Shown here piece after piece: positions 15,923 to 24,687 of a stretch of DNA of 27,143 nucleotides. The notes under the pieces are model-generated. The model was not told the origin of the DNA. It searched no databases and saw only the letters and a program-made list of their open reading frames with translations. Origin of the DNA: CAZEQJ01 sp964514385 (GTDB lineage Bacteria; Bacteroidota; Bacteroidia; Cytophagales; Cyclobacteriaceae); assembly GCA_964514385.1 (NCBI GenBank), contig CAZEQJ010000039.1, positions 1-27,143 on the forward strand. Reading direction: 5' to 3'. The stretch's first letter is position 1. Every line of letters begins with the position of its first letter. A program made the translations under genes and the position numbers.

Positions 15923-16146
15923 TCACGCTCCTGATCCATTTTTATCCGGAAACGCAAGGCGTCGATCAGCAAGCATATGCCTGACATAAATACCACCAAT
16001 GCAAGAGTGCCGGGTATCAGCCACTCCATCGTATTTGTGGCTTGATGTTTTACAAATCCCGTTTCTATTGCCCAGGATAAGCCGAAACCGGTTAATGAAG
16101 CACCTATACCTCCACGCAGAAAATATTGAAGTCTGTATTTTTTCAT
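15919..16146 (-). CDS. Small two-helix membrane protein, unrecognised
   Basis: 75 residues with a basic N-terminus (MKKYRLQYFLRG), a glycine-rich helix (GIGASLTGFGLSWAIETGF), a short loop and a second helix (WLIPGTLALVVFMSGICLLI), ending in a charged tail (RFRIKMDQERD). It is a convincing inner-membrane protein by hydropathy and begins at ATG 16146. No family is recognised. It is convergent with the LiaF-like gene (4-base overlap) and stands 95 bases downstream of the TonB receptor gene on the same strand. Confidence 0.6.
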   Translation of the reverse strand: MKKYRLQYFLRGGIGASLTGFGLSWAIETGFVKHQATNTMEWLIPGTLALVVFMSGICLLIDALRFRIKMDQERD

Positions 16147-16241
16147 TACTGAATTCGATTTATCATCAAATTAGTTAAATATCACAGGATTTTCGAATCG
16201 TTTAAACTGTTTTCCAGGAGAATTAAAGAGATAACCACAGC

Positions 16242-18599
16242 TTAAAAATCGATGATAATACCCAGACTGGGTAAGACAGCCGTATTATCCACACCATCAA
16301 CGGGTATCAGGCTTCGTGGACTGATCACACTTCCCGCAGCATCACGCTGCAAGGCAAACTGCGGCTCGGATGGAAGTTGATTGGCAAAAAGGTTTTGTAT
16401 TTCAAGAAATATATCCAACGTCCATTTATCAAAATTCCATTTTTTATCCACCCGCAGGTCTGTCTGGTTAAAGGCATCCAGGCGAACTTCGCCCAGTCGG
16501 TCAAAGTCACGTATAAGTTGCGGATAGACATTGAGTGTCAACTGCTCATCCAGCGGTGCGTAAGGTGTGGGTCCCAGATATCTTACCCGTAAACCTATTT
16601 CCCAGTTTTTAGGTAATTTATACCCCCCTGTAAAAGTTAGCAACTGTCCATTATCCCATACGGATGGAAGGTAATTATCCTGGTCGAAAGCTGAGAATTC
16701 ACTTCTGTATAGCGTATAGGCCAATATTCCGTAGAAGTTCCTGGTAAATTTCTGCTGAAGCAGCATTTCTACGCCATAGGTTCTGCCCCGCCCTATTGTG
16801 GCTACATTGTCATTTCCAAGTACTTCAAATCCACCCCCCAAATTGGCCAGCGATACCGAGTCTGTTAGCGATACCGGGTAGTCATCATAGAGTTTCACAA
16901 AGCTTTCGATACTGAATTTTGTGGCCTTAGTGAACAGGTGCTCCACTCCCAATACCAGGTGATCACTTCGGGTATAATCGACCTCTCTGTTGGCAAGATT
17001 TCCCATCTGATCTACAAATCCAAGAATCGTGTAGGGTGGTATTTTGTAATACCTTCCCATTGATCCATTCAATGTCCAGCTGCCATCAGGTGTAATCCTG
17101 TAGGAAAATGATAGCCGTGGACTGGTTGTCCGCCAAATTTCATTACCTGATGTGGTAAATGTATTGCCATCCCAGCGGATACCACCGGTTAGGCTTAGCC
17201 GATCATTGAAAAGTGGAATACTGGATTGGAAATAGGCACCGTAGCGTATAAAATCAATGCCGTTATCATACGCTACACTATCTATCACCGCAAGTGTATT
17301 GTTTCTGTAATTGGAGTGCTGAAGTAGCAGCCCGGTATTAAGGGTCCAGTTGCCAACAAATTTTGTGGTCTGGAACCTCAGTTTTGTTTCCCATTCCTGC
17401 GCATCGTTACTAAATAATAAGCCCTGCTCATTCACATTATCAGTAAACTGGCGGAAATCATTTCTTAGCAGGTTGGTGCTCAAGGCAGTTTGATGAAATC
17501 CTGAATTGTCCTTGTACCGGTGTTTCCAGCTGATGCCTGCAGTCGAACTATATTGATTGATTACGGGTATCTGATCCAGAATAGCCTGCTGATTAGGGTC
17601 AAAATCGTCCGGTGCATTGATCATAAAATCATCGATCGCACCCACTCCGATGATATTAATTTCATCCCATTTGGATGGGCGAAATGTAAATTTATACTGA
17701 TAATCCCAGTAATCAGGAAGGAACGGAAGCCCGATTACCTGAAACAGAAACTGCAGATAGCTTCTGCGTACCGATGCAATAAAGGAATGATCAGAGCTTT
17801 CGTTATCTCCTTTAAAAAGAGGCCCTTCCAGTGTGTACGCGGCTTCACTGGCACTGACACGGATGTTGGACTGAAAATTTCGCATATTGCCGTCCCGCTG
17901 ATCAAACTGTAAGACGCCTGATAATACATTATCGTATTGTGCCGAAAATGCACTAGTCGCAAGGGTGACCCCCTCGAAAAAGCTTACGTTGAGCAGTCCC
18001 ACTGGCCCCCCGGCACTACCCTGTGTAGCAAAATGATTGATATTGGGTATTTCAATACCATCGAGGAAGTAAACATTTTCATTGGGCGCGCCTCCTCGTA
18101 TGATCACATCGTTGCGAAAACCACCTACAGATCCACCTACACCGGGCAACGATTGCACTACTTTGGCAATGTCGTTATTTCCTCCCGGATAAGTGGCAAC
18201 CTCCTCCCGGGATAGCCTTTGTATACTTAATGGCGTCTCTTCTCGTTTTTCAAAAGGATTTGCTGTAACGACAATATTTTCCAGTTCAGAAGCTGCCTCT
18301 TCAAGTTCAAAATTCAAATCAGGGTTTCCACCTGATCTGATCACAATATTGTAAGACGTTCTGGTAGAATACCCTACGAAGGATGCTGTTACGTTATACG
18401 TCTGTGGCTCAATATCTGTGATCTGATAAAAACCATTAATGTCTGTAATTCCACCCTTCGTCGTACCTTCCAGCTTTACCGTAGCTCCAATCAACGGCTC
18501 CTGAGTTTTTGCATCTGTCACGGTACCTGATAATATCGCCGTTTGCGCCCATAATGACGTTGCTACCACACTCATCCAGCCAATCAATACTCTCTTCAT
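16242..18599 (-). CDS. TonB-dependent outer-membrane receptor
   Basis: 785 residues. A signal peptide at 1-18 (ending SLWAQ) is followed by a carboxypeptidase-regulatory-like domain (about 20-110; LSGTVTDAKTQEPLIGATVK, GGITDINGFYQI). The plug is at about 125-235 (TPLSIQRLSREEVATYPG, NDVIIRGGAPNENVYFLDGI) and a 22-strand-type barrel fills the rest, ending in a short hydrophobic strand (LPSLGIIIDF). It is of the FecA/CirA-like rather than the SusC type: no SusD gene is adjacent and there is no long SusC N-terminal extension. The substrate cannot be told from sequence. It starts at ATG 18599 and is divergent from the MarR-type gene. A -7-like TATTTTTG lies 64-71 bases upstream on the minus strand. 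Confidence 0.87.
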   Translation of the reverse strand: MKRVLIGWMSVVATSLWAQTAILSGTVTDAKTQEPLIGATVKLEGTTKGGITDINGFYQITDIEPQTYNVTASFVGYSTRTSYNIVIRSGGNPDLNFELEEAASELENIVVTANPFEKREETPLSIQRLSREEVATYPGGNNDIAKVVQSLPGVGGSVGGFRNDVIIRGGAPNENVYFLDGIEIPNINHFATQGSAGGPVGLLNVSFFEGVTLATSAFSAQYDNVLSGVLQFDQRDGNMRNFQSNIRVSASEAAYTLEGPLFKGDNESSDHSFIASVRRSYLQFLFQVIGLPFLPDYWDYQYKFTFRPSKWDEINIIGVGAIDDFMINAPDDFDPNQQAILDQIPVINQYSSTAGISWKHRYKDNSGFHQTALSTNLLRNDFRQFTDNVNEQGLLFSNDAQEWETKLRFQTTKFVGNWTLNTGLLLQHSNYRNNTLAVIDSVAYDNGIDFIRYGAYFQSSIPLFNDRLSLTGGIRWDGNTFTTSGNEIWRTTSPRLSFSYRITPDGSWTLNGSMGRYYKIPPYTILGFVDQMGNLANREVDYTRSDHLVLGVEHLFTKATKFSIESFVKLYDDYPVSLTDSVSLANLGGGFEVLGNDNVATIGRGRTYGVEMLLQQKFTRNFYGILAYTLYRSEFSAFDQDNYLPSVWDNGQLLTFTGGYKLPKNWEIGLRVRYLGPTPYAPLDEQLTLNVYPQLIRDFDRLGEVRLDAFNQTDLRVDKKWNFDKWTLDIFLEIQNLFANQLPSEPQFALQRDAAGSVISPRSLIPVDGVDNTAVLPSLGIIIDF

Positions 18600-18662
18600 C
18601 CTTCTGTTTATGTTTTACAGGATTTAAAACATATTTACTACATAATTGATATTTAATTACTA

Positions 18663-18670
18663 CAAAAATA
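18663..18670 (-). promoter_or_regulatory. Candidate -7 box of the TonB receptor gene
   Basis: TATTTTTG on the minus strand matches TAnnTTTG and would give a leader of about 55 bases. It lies within the 76-base divergent spacer between the receptor and the MarR-type gene, so a repressor bound there could affect both. The spacer is very A/T-rich, so chance matches are easy. Confidence 0.3.
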
Positions 18671-18675
18671 TTTTA

Positions 18676-19287
18676 ATGTCTGAAACTGAAGAAATTATAG
18701 CGCTTATCAGGCACTGGCAGGAATACAAAAGTAAAGGTTTTATTCCTGAATTTGCCGGGTTTGGAAAATGGCTATCTCAACACTACAATAAAGATAATGC
18801 TCTACAATGGGCTGGGCCTATAGATGCTGTATTAAGCTACAGACTGGCGGTGCTGTTTTCCTTCACTGATAAATGGTCCCGACTGGCATTTGAGGCAATA
18901 CCTGTGCGGTCGCTAAACGACTATGCCATATTGAAAAATATAAGTGAGACTGGCGAGCCTACCAAGAAACAAGTAGCGCATGATGCTTTGCTCGAAATGT
19001 CCACAGCAATGGAAATAATCAAACGCATGAAACGCGATGGTTTTTTGAAAGAGAAAACAGATCCAAGTGACAAAAGAAGCCGGCGAGTAATGCTGACGAC
19101 AAAGGGAAAAGCCCTTGTGCATACCCTTGACCAGCAACTAATACGACTTTCCAGCCTACTGGTCGGGTCGCTTGACGAAAAAAGTAAGGCTTCCATGTTG
19201 CAGATGACAGAGAAACTTATTGCTTTTCACACTAATCTGCATAACAATATGCCTAAAGAAGGGATTAAGACCTCATACGGTTTATGA
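18676..19287 (+). CDS. MarR-family transcriptional regulator
   Basis: 203 residues from ATG 18676; a TTG 30 bases upstream is less likely. A winged helix of the MarR type lies at about 75-165, with wing residues KEKTDPSDKRSRRVMLTTKG. The N-terminal 65 residues (EIIALIRHWQEYKSKGFIPEFAGFGKWLS) are longer than the usual MarR lead helix and may add a dimer or ligand surface. It is divergent from the TonB receptor gene and overlaps the next gene by ATGA (19284-19287), so the flavoprotein is translated with it. MarR proteins usually respond to small phenolic or oxidant ligands; likely targets are itself plus the flavoprotein and perhaps the receptor. Confidence 0.8.
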   Translation: MSETEEIIALIRHWQEYKSKGFIPEFAGFGKWLSQHYNKDNALQWAGPIDAVLSYRLAVLFSFTDKWSRLAFEAIPVRSLNDYAILKNISETGEPTKKQVAHDALLEMSTAMEIIKRMKRDGFLKEKTDPSDKRSRRVMLTTKGKALVHTLDQQLIRLSSLLVGSLDEKSKASMLQMTEKLIAFHTNLHNNMPKEGIKTSYGL

Positions 19288-19859
19288 TCTTCGATACAAA
19301 TACACCTTTAGCGGAAATACCTGACATCTGTTACACCCTGCTGAAAAGAGGCTCTCGTGACAGAAAACATCAGTTCAGATATTTTACACTTGCTACCAGC
19401 GGTAGCTTATCCTCCATCCGGCAGCGTACAGTAGTGCTGCGAAAGGCTGACTCCTCCCTTCATGCCCTGTTTTTATTTACCGATGCACGATCCATCAAGG
19501 TGGCACAATTTTATGAAAATCCATATTACAGCGCATTGTTCTACGATTCGCGGCATCAGGTACAGATAACGGTCAGAGGGGATGCCAGGCTTCATATTGG
19601 CGATGACCTGGCAAATTCTATGCGTGAGTCGGTACCAGAAGAGGCACGTAAAGCGTACACGACTGCATTGCCACCCGGGGCGGAGGTGGCAGGTAAGGAA
19701 ATTGAGTACCGTCCCGAAAGTTTCAACGATAACTTTTGTGTGGTGAGGTTGAATATCAATGAAATGGAAGTACTTCAGCTGAATCGCGACGGAGATCATT
19801 TACGGTATGCACTGAAACGGACACAAAATGATTGGCATGTATTGCATTTAGTGCCCTGA
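19284..19859 (+). CDS. Pyridoxamine 5'-phosphate oxidase-like FMN-binding protein
   Basis: 191 residues with a split-barrel FMN-binding fold: FRYFTLATSGSLSSIRQRTV (the RxxTL/V phosphate-binding strand), FLFTDARSIKVAQFYENPYY and LFYDSRHQVQITVRGDARLH. The order and spacing fit the Alr4036-type PNPOx-like family, and the C-terminal half (VVRLNINEMEVLQLNRD) closes the barrel. Real pyridoxine biosynthesis is unlikely because the usual C-terminal PNPOx dimerisation signature is not evident. Its start codon overlaps the stop of the MarR-type gene, so the regulator and the flavoprotein form a unit, possibly for a quinone or oxidant response. The DUF5615-like gene begins 28 bases later. Confidence 0.72.
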   Translation: MIFDTNTPLAEIPDICYTLLKRGSRDRKHQFRYFTLATSGSLSSIRQRTVVLRKADSSLHALFLFTDARSIKVAQFYENPYYSALFYDSRHQVQITVRGDARLHIGDDLANSMRESVPEEARKAYTTALPPGAEVAGKEIEYRPESFNDNFCVVRLNINEMEVLQLNRDGDHLRYALKRTQNDWHVLHLVP

Positions 19860-19887
19860 GTTTAAGAAATTAACCGTAACTTCTGAC

Positions 19888-20274
19888 ATGTTTCGCTTCT
19901 TCTGGAAAAGGAAAAGGTCTGCAGTACATTTGCTGATCGATGAAAATCTTCCTCCTGCCTTATCCCGGGTGCTGGACTCAGCTGGATTTCGATGCTACAC
20001 CATATCAGACAGGCTAGGTCATGGAGCAAAAGATCCCAGGATCAGACGATATATGCTGTGGAAAGGTATTGCTGCCATTATGACCCGTGATCATGATTTC
20101 GTATCCAGTTATCTTTCCTCAGAGCTACCGGAAAAAGTCATTTTTGTAGATGGTGATATGACACGCAACAAGATACTGGCCTGGATGGCAGAAAATAAAC
20201 ATAGCCTAAAGAATGCTCTTAAAGATCACAGCCTCATAGAGATATCACCAGAAGGCATGCGCATCATTCACTGA
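19888..20274 (+). CDS. DUF5615/PIN-like nuclease-fold protein
   Basis: 128 residues. The N-terminal motif HLLIDENLPPALSRVL (D18, E19) and the later MTRDHDFV (D68, D70) are the signature of the DUF5615 PIN-like group, whose acidic residues would chelate a divalent metal. The C-terminus (about 85-125) is alpha-helical. Such proteins usually form a toxin-antitoxin pair with a small DUF433 gene just upstream. No such gene is present; the upstream neighbour is the flavoprotein, 28 bases away, and the next gene is convergent, ending 1 base beyond. The N-terminal extension MFRFFWKRKRS is basic and aromatic. Nuclease activity is inferred only from the fold. Confidence 0.65.
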   Translation: MFRFFWKRKRSAVHLLIDENLPPALSRVLDSAGFRCYTISDRLGHGAKDPRIRRYMLWKGIAAIMTRDHDFVSSYLSSELPEKVIFVDGDMTRNKILAWMAENKHSLKNALKDHSLIEISPEGMRIIH

Positions 20275-20754
20275 TCACCAGCTTGCACTCTTCAGATTTC
20301 TTGCAGCCCGGAGAATATCCTTTCTTGTGATATGGCCTACGAATTTTTCATCGTCATCGACTACCGGGAATTTACGAATATTCGAATTGATAAACATCTG
20401 TGCAGCATCAACCACAGTCCTGTGAATGCTTATGGTGGGAATATTGCGATCCATGGCATCCCGTACCAGGGTGGTGTTGGCCGGCAGATTGTTGAAAATA
20501 CGGTCTAACACGACTCTGAGGCAGTCTTTTTCAGACAGCATGCCGACAAGTTCACCGTGCTCATCCAATACGGGTGCTTCCGTTATTTTCTTTGCCAGCA
20601 GTATATCAATTGCTGCTGCTACGCGCTGATCCTCACGAAAGGTGATGTGATCAACAGACATATGCTTGGTGACCGGCTCGTTGGCACCTGTAGTGAGATA
20701 ATTGCTGATGGGCTTTTTCTCCTTTTTATCGATAAACTGAGGTCTGAAGTTCAT
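20275..20754 (-). CDS. CBS-domain pair protein
   Basis: 159 residues with two CBS domains: about 28-82 (VTKHMSVDHITFREDQRV, EAPVLDEHGELVGMLSEKD) and about 98-155 (VRDAMDRNIPTISIHRTV, RKFPVVDDDEKFVGHITRKD). No catalytic domain is attached. Stand-alone CBS pairs bind adenine nucleotides such as AMP or SAM and modulate partner proteins, but the partner is not evident here. The basic N-terminus (FIDKKEKKPIS) may contact a partner. It starts at ATG 20754 and its stop is immediately adjacent to the end of the convergent DUF5615-like gene. The YceI gene lies upstream on the same strand, separated by a terminator. Confidence 0.82.
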   Translation of the reverse strand: MNFRPQFIDKKEKKPISNYLTTGANEPVTKHMSVDHITFREDQRVAAAIDILLAKKITEAPVLDEHGELVGMLSEKDCLRVVLDRIFNNLPANTTLVRDAMDRNIPTISIHRTVVDAAQMFINSNIRKFPVVDDDEKFVGHITRKDILRAARNLKSASW

Positions 20755-20848
20755 ATTAATCTGTTTTATAGATGGAGAATATAATGAATATTTGGGTAAA
20801 AGTCAAATTATATTCTAATTAAAAAGACCACTAAAAATGATATGATAT

Positions 20849-20881
20849 AAAAAAACCGGTAATACCAAAGCACTACCGGTT
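20849..20881 (-). terminator. Intrinsic terminator of the YceI gene
   Basis: On the minus strand AACCGGTA (20881-20874) pairs with TACCGGTT (20861-20854) over a 12-base loop and is followed directly by a T-run of seven. It lies 22 bases past the stop of the YceI gene and isolates it from the CBS gene downstream. Confidence 0.75.
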
Positions 20882-20903
20882 CGTCTTAAACAATCAAAAA
20901 TGA

Positions 20904-21482
20904 TTATCTTTTTTCATCTAATTCTACATTACACGTAAACGATACGGTCTGTCCAACCACAGCAACGCCTTCTGTGATACGATTCCATTTAAGGTTATAA
21001 TCAAATCGGTCCAATTCACCAGTCACCTTAAAGCCGGCTTTTGCCGGTCGTGACTCACCTAATTTTATTTTACCATTATACTTTACATCAAATTTTACCT
21101 GTCTGGTTATTCCCTTCATGGTGAAGTCCCCTACGATATAATATTTATCGCCTTCCCTCACGAGGTTGCCATCAAATATTATTTCGGGATACTCCTCTGC
21201 ATTGAAAAAATCATCACCTCTAAGGTGATTATCCCTTCTCTCGTTATCCGTATCAATGGAAGATACCTGAGAAGTGAAATACACCTTACCCTCGCTGAAG
21301 TCATCATTCGCATTGGTTACGGAGCCGGTAAATTCACGAAATGTACCCTCAGCCTCTGAAACCCCCATATGCGGTACGGTAAATCGTATGCTGGTGTGGC
21401 TCTCATCAATCACCCAATCCGATTGGGCTCTGACACTGATAATAGTTAGAAATAAAGTAGATAAGATAGTAATCGTTTTCAT
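20904..21482 (-). CDS. Secreted YceI-family protein
   Basis: 192 residues. A signal peptide at 1-19 (MKTITILSTLFLTIISVRA) is followed by one YceI lipocalin-like barrel (SDWVIDESHTSIRFTVPHMG, IDTDNERRDNHLRGDDFFNA, YYIVGDFTMKGITRQVKFDV). YceI proteins bind a polyisoprenoid chain in a hydrophobic barrel and act in the periplasm; their role in Bacteroidetes is unclear, often stress-linked. It is a single gene with its own terminator. It starts at ATG 21482 and has no clear partner. Confidence 0.88.
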   Translation of the reverse strand: MKTITILSTLFLTIISVRAQSDWVIDESHTSIRFTVPHMGVSEAEGTFREFTGSVTNANDDFSEGKVYFTSQVSSIDTDNERRDNHLRGDDFFNAEEYPEIIFDGNLVREGDKYYIVGDFTMKGITRQVKFDVKYNGKIKLGESRPAKAGFKVTGELDRFDYNLKWNRITEGVAVVGQTVSFTCNVELDEKR

Positions 21483-21542
21483 AGCTGTATATAAATGTTA
21501 TAACGTTTATCTAACGGCTATTTCATCTGCTTGTTTTTCCGT

Positions 21543-22391
21543 TCATGTAATTGATATATCCTGGCAGACATATGTCGGTATGATACCGGTAGTCCAGATA
21601 TAATGTTCGTAAGACTCTGGTAAGGTATTGCCGGTGAGCACCAGAGCGGTATCCAGCCCGAATTTATTGCCCCCGATGATATCTGTGGAAAGGGTGTCAC
21701 CCACCATCAGTATATCGCTTTTATCTACATCATAATGTTGCCTGATATGCTGATAGGCAAATATAAACATCTGGGCGTCCGGCTTTCCAAAATACATAAA
21801 AGACCGCTGTGATATATCTTCAATGAGGTTGGCTATTCCGCCTACGGCTACGCTCACCTCCTTTTTGGCTACAGGATAGCTTTTATCCGAATTGGCCACG
21901 ATAACGGGAATATTACGCAGACGAAGCAGGTTAATAACTTTATTGATATCCTCCTGCCAGTTAAATCCTTCATCATCCATCAATACCAGCGCATGCACAT
22001 GATCTACATCGTTCAGATCAACGTCACGGATCGATATTGCACGAATACCAATTGATTCAATGTAATGAGCAGATCCTTCAGCACCCAGGTAGACAACAGA
22101 CCCTGACTTGTACTTGTAGGAAAGATATTCTGTAGCCAGCATGCCACTTGAAATGATATGTCTGGGCTCGATTTCCGTAAGTCCGATATTATGAAGTCCT
22201 TTCATCAATCCTTCGGGGCTGCGCGAAGCGTCATTGGTAAGAATGAAATATCCGATACCATGTTTTTTGAGATAGGAAAATGTCTCTGCAGCTCCGTTGA
22301 TGGCCCCTTTGTAATTTTTGATAACGCCATACGAATCGAGGAAAACCACTTTGTAGCGATGTACAATTTCCCTGAAATGCTTTAGTTTCAT
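21543..22391 (-). CDS. Atypical HAD-IIA family hydrolase
   Basis: 282 residues with the NagD-like HAD layout. Motif I is FLDSYGVI (D19; the usual second Asp of DxD is Y21), motif II is LTNDASR (T52), a C2B cap lies between, motif III is FGKPDAQ and motif IV is MVGDTLSTDIIGG. The missing general acid/base Asp resembles some IIA subgroups (DxWGV) and may alter or remove phosphatase activity. The ATG overlaps the stop of the phosphotransferase gene upstream (22388-22391), so it is the last gene of a three-gene unit. Its neighbours suggest it acts on a phosphorylated intermediate of that unit; this is inference. Confidence 0.8.
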   Translation of the reverse strand: MKLKHFREIVHRYKVVFLDSYGVIKNYKGAINGAAETFSYLKKHGIGYFILTNDASRSPEGLMKGLHNIGLTEIEPRHIISSGMLATEYLSYKYKSGSVVYLGAEGSAHYIESIGIRAISIRDVDLNDVDHVHALVLMDDEGFNWQEDINKVINLLRLRNIPVIVANSDKSYPVAKKEVSVAVGGIANLIEDISQRSFMYFGKPDAQMFIFAYQHIRQHYDVDKSDILMVGDTLSTDIIGGNKFGLDTALVLTGNTLPESYEHYIWTTGIIPTYVCQDISIT

Positions 22392-23431
22392 AGCTGAAGT
22401 CCGGTGATGATTTTATCCATTTTCAGTTCATCAAGTTGAGGGAAATACGTTTCAAATGCCTCATGCTGCAGTCTGGTGGCATAGAGCTCGTGAAAGAAGT
22501 AGTTACCATCCTTGATCACATAATTTAATATAAAAAAACGGAAGGCTTCCTTCACAAACAACAATTCCTCTTTACTAAGCGGATAGACTTCATGGTATGC
22601 TTGCAGGAAAACATGAAAGCGCTCCTCTGTAAGGGTAGTAGGGTAATAACTGAAATAGGTTTTATCGCCTACTGATGAGCATACACGACTCAAAAAATAG
22701 AAATCCATCACCCTTGGGGCTACTCTGAACCAGTCGTAATCCCATCGGGAATAGAGTTCAAAATCGTCGTTTACTGAGAAATTCCCGATATTCCAGTCAA
22801 TAAATACAGGTATATTTACGATTTCATCCCAGTTGACCTGATCACAATACGCGAGAAATCTGTTGGCCTGACCTTTTATTTCATCCATATACTGACCATG
22901 CTGAAACCTTCCAATATCGGTTTCAAGAATTTCCAACAGATGTTTGATATCGTAGTCCAATGTTTTGGACCATCCCGGAAGTACATTTATTATTTTTCGG
23001 CATGCCAGGTGAAATCTGGCCATTTGCCGTCCCAGGGCTTTAATCTGTTTTTCGCTCAGTATTTTTGGCGGTCGCGTATGTACGGGCATCGGATTATAGA
23101 AGACCACCCATGCATCCAATATGGAATCCTGATGCCGGTAGGTGTATACCTTTTCGCCCTTCATTAATGAGCGTGATAAAAAATTATTAAAAGGTGACTT
23201 CAGATTGTTGGCGAGCACATTGATCAGGGTATGATCCTCAAGGAAATGCTCATATTTTCCAAAATAGGAAAGCTTTGCAATTACGGGCGGGTCATCATCT
23301 TCAAAACGCACGAGGAAAACGTGATTGGTGGATACCCTTGCGCTTATATCTTCAATACCGCTGATTTTCATAGAGGCATCATAATCATGCCATGCAGCTT
23401 CGACTATTTTTTCGAAATTAAAGTTTTTCAT
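22388..23431 (-). CDS. Aminoglycoside-phosphotransferase-fold protein, atypical
   Basis: 347 residues resembling the APH/choline-kinase fold. The N-lobe has VIAKLSYFGK with K53 as the ATP-binding lysine. The catalytic loop is VFIDWNIGNF, with D212 and N217 in the D-x4-N spacing of HGDxxxxN but without the His-Gly. The metal loop is RWDYDWFRVAPRVMDFYFL (D231, D233). The last 100 residues are helical and aromatic-rich. The substrate is probably a small molecule with a hydroxyl or amine. It sits between the glutamine synthetase homologue and the HAD gene, overlapping both by ATGA, so the three are made together. Antibiotic resistance is not supported by this context. Confidence 0.72.
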   Translation of the reverse strand: MKNFNFEKIVEAAWHDYDASMKISGIEDISARVSTNHVFLVRFEDDDPPVIAKLSYFGKYEHFLEDHTLINVLANNLKSPFNNFLSRSLMKGEKVYTYRHQDSILDAWVVFYNPMPVHTRPPKILSEKQIKALGRQMARFHLACRKIINVLPGWSKTLDYDIKHLLEILETDIGRFQHGQYMDEIKGQANRFLAYCDQVNWDEIVNIPVFIDWNIGNFSVNDDFELYSRWDYDWFRVAPRVMDFYFLSRVCSSVGDKTYFSYYPTTLTEERFHVFLQAYHEVYPLSKEELLFVKEAFRFFILNYVIKDGNYFFHELYATRLQHEAFETYFPQLDELKMDKIITGLQL

Positions 23432-24687
23432 ATGATTTCCAGGTATCGGTGGAGCTCCCAGTCGGTAATTGCTTTGTTAAATTTATTTAATTCTTCATAC
23501 CGTGATGCCACCACATGCTGTACCAGTGCTTCGGGCAACAATTCAGTGGCCAGCTTACTTTCTGCCAATATGTCAACAGCTGACCTGAGGCTGTCAGGAA
23601 GGGAAATTGAATCTGGTTTTATATCATCCAGCGTAATTTTATTTTGAATACCATAAAATCCGGATGCCAGACAAGCCGCCATAGCCAGGTAGGGGTTTAC
23701 GTCAGCGCCAGGCACCCGATGTTCTATACGGGCTCCCGAAGTTCCTGAGATAAGCCGGATAGCCCGGGTGCGGTCATCAACACCAAAATCCACCTTTACC
23801 GGAGCCCATGCACCTTTGACAAACCTTTTATAGCTGTTGATATTTGGCGCGAGGAATGGCATCAATTCCCTAAGGCAGTAAAGCTGACCTGCCAGATAAT
23901 GCTCCATAATACCGGATGGCTTCCCGTCTTTCATTTCAAAAAGGTTTTTCCCGCCTTCATCTTCTATGCTTTGATGTATATGGCCACTGCTGCCGGGGTA
24001 TTGAGTATTCCACTTGGCCATAAATGATGGGATGATGCCGTGTTTTTTTCCAATTTCCTTAACGAATGCTTTGAATAGAAAGGCATTGTCAGCTGCCTCA
24101 AGGCCCCGTTTTTTTTCTAGTGCACATTCTAGGACCCCGGGACCCGTTTCGGTATGAAAGCCCTCGATGGAAATGCCTGCAAGGGGCAGCTGGGTAAGTA
24201 TATCATGGAAATAGTCCTTATTCTCAGAAAGCCGCGACACAGAATAGCCATACATTCCGGACGTAATGGGTTGTCTTCCTGATTCGGTCTGGAGAAAGTT
24301 GTAAAACTCAAACTCCTGCGAAAGCACCGGGATAAATCCTTTACCGACCATTTCAGAAATAATATTTAGTAATGTAAATCTGGGGTCGATAACTGAGAGC
24401 TGAGTATCATTCCGGAAATCACCCAGATAAAAATCTTCATTATCCATCCAGGGTAAATTTCGGTGAGTTGACAGGTCGATAGATAATACGGCATCCCGGT
24501 AACCGTTTTCTTCGTTTGCCAGACCTTTAAAGGAATAGGTAGCATCATGAAGATCCCATCCAAAGATGACGTTACAGAAACCGATGCTGCCGGATTCATT
24601 GAATTTTGCTTCTGAAAGGTATTTACCCCGCAGAACTCCCTCAATATCGGAGCAACCGACCTTGATGAATGAATGAGTTTCTTCCAT
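23428..24687 (-). CDS. Glutamine synthetase-family ligase, PuuA-like
   Basis: 419 residues from the ATG at 24687. A beta-grasp N-domain is followed by the catalytic domain with E125/E127 (SQEFEFY), E180 and E187 (HTETGPGVLECAL), GSSGHIHQS (H236, H238), APNINSYKRF (R288), WAPVKVDFGVDDRTRAIRL and RIEHRVPGADVNPYLAMAA (R320, E322, R324). These follow gamma-glutamyl-amine ligases (PuuA/GlnA-like) more than housekeeping GlnA: there is no adenylylation-site tyrosine region that I can recognise and no ammonium-specific signature. It probably joins glutamate to an amine. The frame opens with a TTG 12 bases upstream, but that TTG is followed by AGGAGG, so the ATG is used. It is the first gene of a three-gene unit and divergent from an EamA transporter. 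Confidence 0.8.
   Translation of the reverse strand: MEETHSFIKVGCSDIEGVLRGKYLSEAKFNESGSIGFCNVIFGWDLHDATYSFKGLANEENGYRDAVLSIDLSTHRNLPWMDNEDFYLGDFRNDTQLSVIDPRFTLLNIISEMVGKGFIPVLSQEFEFYNFLQTESGRQPITSGMYGYSVSRLSENKDYFHDILTQLPLAGISIEGFHTETGPGVLECALEKKRGLEAADNAFLFKAFVKEIGKKHGIIPSFMAKWNTQYPGSSGHIHQSIEDEGGKNLFEMKDGKPSGIMEHYLAGQLYCLRELMPFLAPNINSYKRFVKGAWAPVKVDFGVDDRTRAIRLISGTSGARIEHRVPGADVNPYLAMAACLASGFYGIQNKITLDDIKPDSISLPDSLRSAVDILAESKLATELLPEALVQHVVASRYEELNKFNKAITDWELHRYLEII

Noticed and set aside
22388..23431. Reading the APH-fold gene as aminoglycoside resistance
   Set aside because: The catalytic loop lacks the HGD motif, and it is translationally coupled to a glutamine synthetase homologue and a HAD protein, which points to metabolism.
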